Below, piece by piece: positions 1-6,984 of a DNA stretch of 6,984 nucleotides; position 1 is the first letter of the stretch; the number at the start of each line of letters is the position of its first letter. Where the stretch lies: assembly GCA_016872225.1 (NCBI GenBank), contig VHAW01000090.1:1-6984 (forward strand), read 5' to 3'. The notes beneath the pieces are model-generated. The model worked only from the letters and a program-made list of their open reading frames with translations. It ran no database searches and was not told the origin of the DNA. The stretch is from Sphingomonadales bacterium. Lineage in GTDB: Bacteria > Bacteroidota > Bacteroidia > UBA7662. A program made the translations under genes and the position numbers.

Positions 1-1418
1 TGCATTTGGATTTGTTCCCTTGGAGAGACCCTGGTTTCCCATGACAACTTGGTGGCATTGGGCAAATTCACGGCTGCGACACCCATGACTGAATTTGTAT
101 CCAATTCAAAAAAGCGTGCATTAGTCCAAGATCCTAAGCCTGCACGGTGTTGCCATCGCAATCCAAACCCTCCAGTGTGCTCAAAACGTATAAACCCTTC
201 AGCCCTTTGAACCGAGGCCTGATATGCATCAACAGTAGATATTGTCGGATAAATCAGGCTCCAATGATACAAGGAAGGTTGAAGAATTCCTGAAATAACG
301 CCGAGTTCTATCATCCAAGGGCCCTTAAAATTGCTCGCAGAGTCTGAAGGTTGGCGGTATTGCCAAATTAATTGCGGTAAGGAAACCCAAGATGAAACCA
401 AAAAGCTTGAGGAGTCGTTTTTTTCACGCTGCCGAACAAAATCAACGGAGACGCTCAATCGATGCTGTCCTGAACTCCAAACCCATGAGGGTTTAACAGA
501 AAAGGTGCTTCTTGCCTGGTTCAAATTATCCGAAGCCCTTGATAACATAGATGAGTTGGACCAATCCAACTTCAAACCCAAATCGTGAACATCCTCAGTA
601 TAGCCAATTTGGTAAACCATCATCCCAGCCCATTCGTCGCTGCCCAAATCGGCGAAACGATCTGAAGAGTTCCAATTTTTGGTAGAGTTCCAATTTTTGG
701 TACCAAAACCCTCCAAGACCAGATGCTGATGGAGACCGTCTATGAACTGACTTACACGGTTCCATGCGATTCGAGGGTTGACTCTCAAATTATTCCATTG
801 AACGCCCGATAAGGTATATTTCGAAGGAGTCGTATCCGAAGCATGAGAGAGTATTCTTCGAAAATTGAATCGTGAGCTTCGCTGGGAAGCTTCCAAAGTA
901 ATATGCCAATCACGGCTTCCTGCAGGATACCAACCAAGGTTCACCCGAGGATTCCAAATAGTCAAACTTTGAATCGAATCCGCCCAAAGGCGATTCGAAT
1001 TCCCAAAGGCTGCCTGAAAATCCAATTTTCCAAAAAGACGCTGTGAGCCTATCCTCAAGGGTCCACTCCATTCTGCTCCCAAATTACCTTGACTTCCGGG
1101 TATGCCTCCGGCTGTAATCGAAGCCCTGCTCAACAATTGAGGCTGAAGCGTGGATGAATCAAGAGAGGGTTCATTATACTTCGGAATAGGCCCGAATGAG
1201 TGAACAAAAGACAAAGAATCTGGCCTGTAAGAAAATGGAATACGGGTTGTTGGTTCCATAAATAAAATGGGATCCGATGAAAATCGGAACCAATCGGGAA
1301 GATTTGGATCATAGGCTCTCACAATACGAACGGTTTGCCCGAATCCTGTGCTATCCTGGCCATGAACTGAAACCACTAGGAAGACCAAGAAACATAAAAG
1401 TAACGATTTTCTTAACAT
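1..1418 (-). CDS. Plugless outer-membrane beta-barrel protein (partial, C-terminus outside window)
   Basis: The minus strand is open for 472 codons from the ATG at 1418 to the left edge with no stop, so the gene is 3'-truncated by the window and not broken. The signal peptide begins MLRKSLLLCFLVF and should be cut after V18-H19-G20, before Q21. A short periplasmic head follows, with VRIVRAYDPNLPDWFRF (30-46) and PFSYRP (61-66). From about residue 99 the protein is a run of alternating polar/hydrophobic strands rich in Trp, Gly, Ser and Asn, as in outer-membrane barrels. Examples are NLGAEWSG, VNLGWYPAGSRDWHITLEAS and GGFGLRWQHRAGLGSW. There is no carboxypeptidase-like domain and no TonB plug, although relatives may be labelled TonB-dependent receptors in databases (recollection). 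It follows the TPR gene by 36 bp and in the same frame. An in-frame ATG at 1451 would add 11 residues (start MSSYCSGQ); 1418 is preferred because it gives a normal signal-peptide n-region. Function unknown. Confidence 0.85.
   Translation of the reverse strand, partial: MLRKSLLLCFLVFLVVSVHGQDSTGFGQTVRIVRAYDPNLPDWFRFSSDPILFMEPTTRIPFSYRPDSLSFVHSFGPIPKYNEPSLDSSTLQPQLLSRASITAGGIPGSQGNLGAEWSGPLRIGSQRLFGKLDFQAAFGNSNRLWADSIQSLTIWNPRVNLGWYPAGSRDWHITLEASQRSSRFNFRRILSHASDTTPSKYTLSGVQWNNLRVNPRIAWNRVSQFIDGLHQHLVLEGFGTKNWNSTKNWNSSDRFADLGSDEWAGMMVYQIGYTEDVHDLGLKLDWSNSSMLSRASDNLNQARSTFSVKPSWVWSSGQHRLSVSVDFVRQREKNDSSSFLVSSWVSLPQLIWQYRQPSDSASNFKGPWMIELGVISGILQPSLYHWSLIYPTISTVDAYQASVQRAEGFIRFEHTGGFGLRWQHRAGLGSWTNARFFELDTNSVMGVAAVNLPNATKLSWETRVSPREQIQM
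666..701. repeat. Exact 18-bp tandem duplication inside the barrel gene
   Basis: The plus-strand unit AGAGTTCCAATTTTTGGT occurs twice in direct succession (666-683 and 684-701) with no mismatch. It is a multiple of three and so keeps the minus-strand frame, encoding TKNWNS twice at residues 240-251 of the barrel protein. The segment is polar and Asn/Trp-rich and lies between likely strands, so it probably lengthens a loop. Perfect identity suggests a recent slippage event. Confidence 0.95.
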
Positions 1419-1454
1419 GACTTTGACTTGTCCGCTGCAATAACTCGACATCTT

Positions 1455-4400
1455 CTATGGCTTATTGATTTCACGTAAACGATTTTCAGCTTTGCGGCTG
1501 ATCTCATCAGCATCTCGACCTTCAATCAAATTTTGAAGCACAGCCACTGCCTGATCCTTTTCGTTAAGCGCCAATAAATTTTCAGCCAACAAAAACAAAC
1601 CTTGGCCATACCATTCCGAGTATTGTGGCCAGCGATCGGTCAAATTGAAGAGCAAATCCTGGGAAACTGCATATTGACGTTCTTCGAAGGCCATTTCTGC
1701 CAGGTTGAACATAGCCCTTGCCGCCCATTCGGTGGTAGTAGAATCCGAAAGGTAACGTAAATTTTGCCGTGCTTGGGTGGCTTTCCCTTGATAGCGCATG
1801 GAATTGGCCAAATGCCACCTTAACTCATTTCTTGTATTCTGACCTAGAGAAATCATGGGCAAGTAAATTGCACCAATAGAATCCACCGTAGACCATTGCT
1901 TCAATATAGTAGATGCCCGAATCAAACCCATGGCTGCCTCCAACCTTGAGGTCACCGAGAAACTTCCTCGAAGAATGCGTAAAAAAACAGAGGTAGCTTG
2001 AGTCCACTGTTCCTTGCTTGTATAAAGTTCTGCAAGCATAAACATTCCACGTTCGGTGAACAAATTATCAGGCATTAGCATAAGAGCCTCCAAATCTGAA
2101 ATTTGCATTGATTTATCCCCGACCTGGGCAGCAGCAAACGAGCGCATGTACAGGGCATTCGCTTTGAATGATCCTAAAGGATAATCCGATAAATATTGAG
2201 TTAGAGTTGCCAAGGCCTCGAAGAACTTACCTGATTCCATACTGAACTGCGCTGTTTCGAAAAGCAACGAATCCATGGCATCATCTTGCACGGCAATCAA
2301 ACCATTCTTCCCGGCAATATCCATATATCGCTGAGGTTGCGAGGTCCGAATGCATAACTGCCTCAGCTCAAACAAAGCGTCCCTTCCTTCCGGTAAGCCT
2401 GCAGCCTTCTGAACAACTTCCTCAAAAACAGTTAACGCAAGACTATCTTGTCCTAATTCCAAATAAATCGAGCCTCGTAAATTCATGGCCACGAAGGTGA
2501 GGCTTTGCATTGGGTAATCTTCCTCTAGCTTTCGAATACACCACATTGCCGAATCAAATGAAGATTCATGAAAACAAGTAGTTGCAAGCTCAAGTAAACC
2601 GTATATGCGATAATCCGAACGAGGGTAATCCTGAATTAAAGCCACCAATTGGTCGCGCTTTTTCAAAGTTTTTTTCTGAATCCCATAAGCGATGGCCAAT
2701 TGGTAATTGGCGTATTCCACCTCTGTCCGAAGTTCATCAATGCAATAAGAAAATTGTCGAACAGCCAAATCCACCTGGTCGTCTCGGAGGTAAGCATCCC
2801 CCAAACGCAGATGCGCATCTCGGTACATAGCCGTTTCAAAATCACTGCGGTTTTCCATGGATTGACCGTTTCGAACCGCTTGAAGCAAAAATTTCACGGC
2901 TTGGGGATGACGTTTCAAACGAAAGGCTAAATGACCCAATTGATAATTTGCCGCCATGGGATGGCAACCCAATGCTCTTAAATCTGGTTGAAAGTACTCG
3001 AAATCGAGATAATTTTTCATCCATAGAAAGGCTTGATTATATTCTCCAACCCTATGGTATAGCTCAGACTTCCAAAATAAGGTAGCTGATCGAATAAATG
3101 AATCAATCATATATGTTAATGAGGAATCCAAAAATGGCAAAGCCTCAACATAACGTTTTTGATTGTACAAGGTTATTCCCTGCTGATAATACAATTTCTG
3201 AACAATCGCCTGAACCTTGGGCGACTTATTGGAAACTCCACGCAGTATTCGCAAAGACTCCACATAGTGATGGGCCTTCATGGCGAGATCACTCAAGTAT
3301 TCACTGATTTCTTCCCTAAAATCACTTCGTGGATATTGCATCAGAAAAGAACCCAATACACGAAAATTAGCGGGTGATTCCCCTATTTCGTAACACAATT
3401 TAGCGTACCAATAAAAAGCACTCTCTCGCATTATTCCGCTAACCTCTAACTCCGTTACCCGCTGAAAGGAATTTCGAGCCCTTGCCAGATATCGGTCCAG
3501 TTTTTCATCCAATCCCCATGCTAACCATGCATTTCCTTGCACATAATATGCCATGGTCTTGATTGAATCAGGCCAATGATCTATTTTCTTGAGTAAAAGT
3601 GTGACTGTATCCCACGCCATGACCAAACTATACATTTGAGCCAAACGAAGAGTATCCACGGAGACCTTTTGGTATCCCTGATCCACGGCTGCCTGTAGGT
3701 AGCCTGGATAGCGATACGGCATTGAGCAATGATAACTTAAATGCACACCCAACAAGGATAAGGCGAGTTTACCCTTAACCTTTGGTCGCATCATATGGAA
3801 GTCGATTAATGCTAATGCCGCCGAAGTATCACCGTCAAGGGCATTGACCAATGCTCTGGGATAAACACACAAACCTTCATAACGCTCATCGGCTTGCAGC
3901 AAATCCAACAATTCCATAACACCGTTGATATCGAAGTGATGAAGCCTGTGCAGCATAAGGGAATAGCGAGCATGCACCTGAAAATCCCCATGAACGCTTG
4001 CAGCCTGTTGCCAATGCCCTATGGCTCTAAGGGTATCGGAAGCATAAACCAATCGTCCGAGAAGGTAATGGTATTGCTGCGCAGTGGTCACTGTAAGTTG
4101 ATACCAATTCAAAGAATCAAGAATAGGCAAAGCCTCGGTATCGCGGCCTTGTTGAATCAAATAGACCGCATAGGCAAGACGCGCCTCATCAATTCGTGGA
4201 TGATTCGGATAATTCTTGACATAGGATTGGAACATCAAGTCGGTCCCCTGATCTAATCGATACGCAGCTTGTATAGAACCATACCAAGCCAAATCGCCCC
4301 CATCGATCCCTTCTGGTCTAGTAAGCCGCCATTCTTCTTGCGGATAGGCCGTAAACCTCAAAGCCAAATCAGCCAATTCAAACTCCAATTGATCTGCCCA

Positions 4401-4544
4401 TTTCAACCAGAATTCCCCATGGGCCTTGGGAATTTGAAACGGTTTAATCCCTTGGCCGGATATTTCTCCAGACCATAAAACAACAGACAACCATCCGTAG
4501 ATGCATATCCAATATGGCCATCGAAAAAGACGTAGAAGTCTCAT
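1455..4544 (-). CDS. Large exported tetratricopeptide-repeat (TPR) protein
   Basis: From the ATG at 4544 this is a complete 1029-residue protein ending in TAG. An in-frame TTG at 4547 is a less likely start. A long Trp-rich hydrophobic N-terminus with Arg at positions 2, 5 and 8 looks like a signal peptide ending at G30, before Q31, so the protein is probably periplasmic. The rest is almost all helical, with degenerate TPR/BamD(YfiO)-like units. Examples are NQKRYVEALPFLDSSL (~461-476), LRLGDAYLRDDQVDLAVRQF (~579-598), LGQDSLALTVFEEVV (~697-711), SGKFFEALATLTQYLSDYP (~771-789) and ALNEKDQAVAVLQNLI (~992-1007). The 'YP-x-S' turn recurs, at YPRSDF (~404-409) and YPRSDYRIYGLLELA (~640-654). Such solenoids bind proteins and are not enzymes. 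No catalytic motif, lipobox or peptidoglycan-binding domain is visible. From memory, ~1000-residue TPR proteins like this sit beside a plugless barrel gene in many Bacteroidota. A role as a periplasmic scaffold for the flanking outer-membrane proteins is inference. Confidence 0.93.
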   Translation of the reverse strand: MRLLRLFRWPYWICIYGWLSVVLWSGEISGQGIKPFQIPKAHGEFWLKWADQLEFELADLALRFTAYPQEEWRLTRPEGIDGGDLAWYGSIQAAYRLDQGTDLMFQSYVKNYPNHPRIDEARLAYAVYLIQQGRDTEALPILDSLNWYQLTVTTAQQYHYLLGRLVYASDTLRAIGHWQQAASVHGDFQVHARYSLMLHRLHHFDINGVMELLDLLQADERYEGLCVYPRALVNALDGDTSAALALIDFHMMRPKVKGKLALSLLGVHLSYHCSMPYRYPGYLQAAVDQGYQKVSVDTLRLAQMYSLVMAWDTVTLLLKKIDHWPDSIKTMAYYVQGNAWLAWGLDEKLDRYLARARNSFQRVTELEVSGIMRESAFYWYAKLCYEIGESPANFRVLGSFLMQYPRSDFREEISEYLSDLAMKAHHYVESLRILRGVSNKSPKVQAIVQKLYYQQGITLYNQKRYVEALPFLDSSLTYMIDSFIRSATLFWKSELYHRVGEYNQAFLWMKNYLDFEYFQPDLRALGCHPMAANYQLGHLAFRLKRHPQAVKFLLQAVRNGQSMENRSDFETAMYRDAHLRLGDAYLRDDQVDLAVRQFSYCIDELRTEVEYANYQLAIAYGIQKKTLKKRDQLVALIQDYPRSDYRIYGLLELATTCFHESSFDSAMWCIRKLEEDYPMQSLTFVAMNLRGSIYLELGQDSLALTVFEEVVQKAAGLPEGRDALFELRQLCIRTSQPQRYMDIAGKNGLIAVQDDAMDSLLFETAQFSMESGKFFEALATLTQYLSDYPLGSFKANALYMRSFAAAQVGDKSMQISDLEALMLMPDNLFTERGMFMLAELYTSKEQWTQATSVFLRILRGSFSVTSRLEAAMGLIRASTILKQWSTVDSIGAIYLPMISLGQNTRNELRWHLANSMRYQGKATQARQNLRYLSDSTTTEWAARAMFNLAEMAFEERQYAVSQDLLFNLTDRWPQYSEWYGQGLFLLAENLLALNEKDQAVAVLQNLIEGRDADEISRKAENRLREINKP

Positions 4545-4546
4545 CA
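4542..4546 (-). other. TGATG stop/start overlap coupling receptor and TPR genes
   Basis: The receptor TGA (4546-4544) and the TPR-gene ATG (4544-4542) share a single A, giving TGATG on the minus strand. The bases just before it (GTTTTGAGTTTTTG) encode the receptor's last residues and hold no obvious ribosome-binding site. Expression of the TPR protein is therefore likely tied to translation of the receptor. This is also why ATG at 4544 is preferred over the overlapping TTG at 4547. Confidence 0.8.
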
Positions 4547-6874
4547 AAAACTCAAAACCAATCCCAGAGCTGGCAATATCGGTAACTGGTCTACCCTGCT
4601 ATAGCGGATTCTATCGAAATAGAAAATATTACGCCGATTGTAAGCATTGGTCAGACTGAAGTTAACATCCATAGAAAGACGTTCACTCCACTCTTTGCGG
4701 TAGCGTAATGCCAAATCCAATCGGTGGTAGGTTGGTAATCGGCCTTGGTTAAATCCTGCATACAAAACCCCCAATGCTCCTCCCTGGTTGATATAATCCG
4801 TTCCAGCGCCGGCCCCAAAATTCAATTCAGGGTAAAAACCCTGAGTTTGGGTGAAAGGAAATCCAGAGCCGAAATTCCAGCGACCAGAAACTTCCCATTC
4901 CAACTGCTTACCAAAGGTATAAGTACTCACCAAATTGATGTTATGGCGACGATCAAAAACAGGATTGTACGTACGGATTCCATCAAAACGATCCACATAA
5001 GTCCAACTGTAGGTGGTCCAAAAATAAAATCGCTTAACATCGTATTTCAGCCGGAAGTCAAACCCATAGGCCCTACCACGTTCAATAATAAAGTCTTTCT
5101 TGAGGACATCGGGCTTTCCGAAATTCCCCTCCACATCATTAAAAATTTTGTCCCTATTGATATTGGACAATTGAATAAACTGTTTGATATAGGTTTCTGC
5201 ATTGATTTCGACTCGGGGGCCTAAATCGATTTCAATCCCGCCGACCAAATGATTGGCTTTCTGAAGTCGAGAGGTCACAGGCTCCCCGTCAAAGGTTTTG
5301 GGGAGATTATCCGGGCCTGAAAGAAAACCTAAGAAAAGGTTCACCACATCCCTGTCGGAGGTTGCAGAAATCAGATTTTGGGAATATTGACCACCTGCTA
5401 CCTTAAAGCGTAAATCAGGTCGGGCATTGTACTTAGCACTGAATCGCGGCTCTAACGACATTTCGGTAAGACTGGAATAATAATGCGCTCGAAGACCCGG
5501 CTCAACCACCCAATTATCGAACAACAAGTTGTATTTGCCAAACACCGCAAGCTCGGTGGTGCTTTCCTGTTGACGTATAATTTGACCCGTAGAATTGGTG
5601 AAATTAAAATCCGTGGTAAGGCCCACCATATCAAACCCAAAATTAGCCTGACCAGAGTTCAGGTATTGGGTCACGGAAACCGTACCGTTGAATCCAGAAA
5701 TAGCCGAACGCCTTGGACGATGGTCGGCTTCGCGTTGCCCTGATTCAAAATTTGAATACGCCAAATTTCCTGATATCATATTGTCGGCGCCCTCAGGGAT
5801 GAGCACAAATTGAGTCCCTGCCCCGGTGGATACCCAATCAACCTCCGCGATTCCCCTGAAATTCGCCTTGTCGTTCATATTAAACCCAAACAACGACAAC
5901 TTAGATCCGCTATTGGCTTTAAAAGTAGCCTTGCCATACAAATCAAAAAAAGAGAAAGGTAAGCCTTGTGAACCAGCATAGGAATAAAGCGCCTTCGAGG
6001 TTTGGTCTAAGTAGGAACCCTTGGCACTGAAAATGAAGGTTGGAGTCAGTTTTTCAGGATCAACCGACTCCCATAAGGGGCCTTCCAAGACCAGCCTGCT
6101 CAAGAATGGACTTACCCCAATTTTTCCGCTAAGTTGTTTTTGGTTACCGTCCCGGGTCGTCACATCCATGACCGCGGATATACGACCACCGTGATTGGCA
6201 TTGTAGGCCCCCGTATAGACCTCTGCATTTTTGATCAAGTCTGTTTCAAAAACGGAATATAACCCAATGGAATGAAAAGGGTTATAAAGCAGCATTCCGT
6301 CTAACAATACTTTATTCATCACCGGGGAACCTCCACGGATATACAATTGCCCACCTTGGTCGCCTGTGAAGACCACCCCCGGCAAAACTTGTAAATACTG
6401 TGCAATGTCGGCCTCACCACCCACCGAGACCACTTGGGTAATTTGTTTGGGGGTTACTGTTTCTACCGAAACGCGGGTATTGGTCAACTGCTCCTGCTTC
6501 GCCCCAAACACCTCCACCTCTTTGAGGCCGATCGAGGACTTGGATAATTGCAAACGATAATTAAGCGTTACACCTGCGGTGATCCTGATGGAGGTGCGGA
6601 TTGTATCGTAACCCAAGTACGTACTCATTAGGATATAGTTCCCGGGGGGAATATTCTTGATCGTAAAAAAACCATTGACATCGGTGCTGGCTCCAATAGT
6701 GGTTCCAGCCAGGAATACATTGGTAAAGAGGATGGGCTCTCCACTGCTTTTGTCCAAAACGGTTCCTCGCACAGTACCTGAACCCTGACCTGTGGCCGTA
6801 TGGCAAAGGCCAACAAACGCAATCACGATCCCAAGGAAGCCTGTACGGCCCAAAGCCTTAAAAACATACCTCAT
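4544..6874 (-). CDS. TonB-dependent outer-membrane receptor with N-terminal carboxypeptidase-like domain
   Basis: This is a complete 776-residue outer-membrane active transporter, expected to import a substrate using energy from TonB-ExbB-ExbD. The signal peptide is residues 1-29 (A27-T28-G29, then Q30). Residues ~34-112 form a carboxypeptidase-regulatory-like beta-sandwich (GTVRGTVLDKSSGEPI, later DVNGFFTIKNIPPGNY). A likely TonB-box region follows at ~117-124 (LKEVEVFG), then the plug at ~128-240, with LYIRGGSP at 177-184 and LLDGMLLYNPFH at 190-201. The remainder is a beta-barrel with late motifs DRRHNINL (641-648) and YHRLDLALRYR (716-726), ending in the terminal Phe typical of outer-membrane proteins. 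The ATG at 6874 is chosen because it gives a clean signal peptide and overlaps the upstream stop. The ~530-residue barrel is compact compared with the much longer SusC-type receptors. No SusD partner is present. The substrate cannot be read from sequence. Confidence 0.95.
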   Translation of the reverse strand: MRYVFKALGRTGFLGIVIAFVGLCHTATGQGSGTVRGTVLDKSSGEPILFTNVFLAGTTIGASTDVNGFFTIKNIPPGNYILMSTYLGYDTIRTSIRITAGVTLNYRLQLSKSSIGLKEVEVFGAKQEQLTNTRVSVETVTPKQITQVVSVGGEADIAQYLQVLPGVVFTGDQGGQLYIRGGSPVMNKVLLDGMLLYNPFHSIGLYSVFETDLIKNAEVYTGAYNANHGGRISAVMDVTTRDGNQKQLSGKIGVSPFLSRLVLEGPLWESVDPEKLTPTFIFSAKGSYLDQTSKALYSYAGSQGLPFSFFDLYGKATFKANSGSKLSLFGFNMNDKANFRGIAEVDWVSTGAGTQFVLIPEGADNMISGNLAYSNFESGQREADHRPRRSAISGFNGTVSVTQYLNSGQANFGFDMVGLTTDFNFTNSTGQIIRQQESTTELAVFGKYNLLFDNWVVEPGLRAHYYSSLTEMSLEPRFSAKYNARPDLRFKVAGGQYSQNLISATSDRDVVNLFLGFLSGPDNLPKTFDGEPVTSRLQKANHLVGGIEIDLGPRVEINAETYIKQFIQLSNINRDKIFNDVEGNFGKPDVLKKDFIIERGRAYGFDFRLKYDVKRFYFWTTYSWTYVDRFDGIRTYNPVFDRRHNINLVSTYTFGKQLEWEVSGRWNFGSGFPFTQTQGFYPELNFGAGAGTDYINQGGALGVLYAGFNQGRLPTYHRLDLALRYRKEWSERLSMDVNFSLTNAYNRRNIFYFDRIRYSRVDQLPILPALGLVLSF
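6871..6874 (-). other. ATGA stop/start overlap coupling the upstream gene to the receptor
   Basis: On the minus strand the receptor ATG (6874-6872) and the upstream TGA (6873-6871) share bases as ATGA. The 15-20 bases before the ATG are AT-rich (TTAATTTTA) with no purine-rich Shine-Dalgarno sequence, as is common in Bacteroidota. Re-initiation by ribosomes finishing the upstream gene is the simplest reading. It depends on the upstream tail being real. Confidence 0.5.
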
Positions 6875-6984
6875 CGCAGTAAAATTAAGGAATGATGATG
6901 CAATTCGTACAAGGCACGCAAAGCATAATAGGCCAGTTCCTCAGAACTCAGGCCCCAAGGGAAGCGGAGACTGCTTTTGCTGCG
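6871..6984 (-). CDS. C-terminal end of an unidentified upstream gene (partial, start outside window)
   Basis: Reading the minus strand from the right edge, one frame stays open for 37 codons and stops at TGA (6873-6871). The other two minus-strand frames close within about 15 codons. The TGA overlaps the receptor's ATG in the arrangement ATGA, a common form of translational coupling, which argues that this is a real gene end. The visible tail contains RFPWGLSSEELAYYALRALY, then three histidines and a hydrophobic end, LILLR. It looks like an amphipathic helix from a soluble or membrane-associated protein. I do not recognise the family, and no domain can be named from 37 residues. If real, it is probably co-transcribed with the receptor, TPR and barrel genes. 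The alternative is that this is non-coding leader sequence that happens to be open. Confidence 0.55.
   Translation of the reverse strand, partial: RSKSSLRFPWGLSSEELAYYALRALYELHHHSLILLR

Noticed and set aside
331..588. 85-codon plus-strand open frame
   Set aside because: It is antisense to the partial barrel gene, whose minus-strand frame is open throughout and encodes barrel-like strands.
1380..1418. Lipoprotein signal in the barrel protein, with Cys9 in LLLCF
   Set aside because: A lipobox needs a small residue (G/A/S) just before the Cys; here it is Leu and the Cys is too close to the N-terminus. Cys24 of the receptor (VGLC) is rejected for the same reason.
1419..1454. Promoter or terminator between the TPR and barrel genes
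   Set aside because: The 36-bp gap holds no inverted repeat followed by T-run and no Bacteroidetes-type TTG...TAnnTTTG pair, so simple co-transcription is more likely.
1419..1457. Possible stop-codon readthrough joining the TPR and barrel proteins, which share a frame separated only by TAG and 12 codons
   Set aside because: The barrel protein has its own signal peptide immediately downstream, which would make no sense in the middle of a fusion. A shared frame has a one-in-three chance, and no readthrough-promoting structure was seen.
3894..4256. 120-codon plus-strand open frame
   Set aside because: It is antisense to the TPR gene, whose helical repeats continue through it. There is no promoter or family resemblance.
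4745..5224. 159-codon plus-strand open frame
   Set aside because: It lies wholly antisense to the receptor barrel, has no signal peptide or recognisable motif, and reads as low-quality shadow sequence. The minus-strand protein has clear domains across this stretch.

Overview
The window reads as Bacteroidota (Bacteroidetes). The evidence is a TonB-dependent receptor with the N-terminal carboxypeptidase-regulatory-like extension typical of that phylum, AT-rich translation starts without a clear Shine-Dalgarno sequence, and three exported proteins whose predicted signal peptides all end ...G|Q, as the Bacteroidetes Q-rule expects. I cannot assign a genus.

All convincing genes lie on the minus strand, so the operon reads from right to left. 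First comes the last 37 codons of an unidentified gene (6871-6984). Its TGA overlaps the start of a complete 776-residue TonB-dependent receptor by ATGA (4544-6874). The receptor's TGA overlaps the ATG of a complete ~1029-residue exported tetratricopeptide-repeat (TPR) protein by one base, as TGATG (1455-4544). After 36 bp comes a 472-codon 5' portion of an outer-membrane beta-barrel protein (1-1418), which runs off the left edge without a stop. Nearly every base is coding. I see no promoter, terminator, RNA gene, mobile element or CRISPR array.

The three exported genes look like one envelope unit: a plug-bearing active-transport receptor, a large periplasmic helical-repeat protein, and a second barrel-type protein with no plug or carboxypeptidase-like domain. 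From memory, the pair of a ~1000-residue TPR protein and a plugless barrel with a short 'V-x-V-x-x-Y-x-P' segment after the signal peptide recurs in Bacteroidota and has no settled function. A physical complex is inference. No SusD-like lipoprotein or degradative enzyme is visible, so a glycan-utilisation role is not supported here.

The points most worth a second look are the conserved-looking three-gene envelope module, the plugless barrel with its periplasmic head motif, the shared G|Q signal-peptide ends, and an exact 18-bp in-frame tandem duplication inside the barrel gene.
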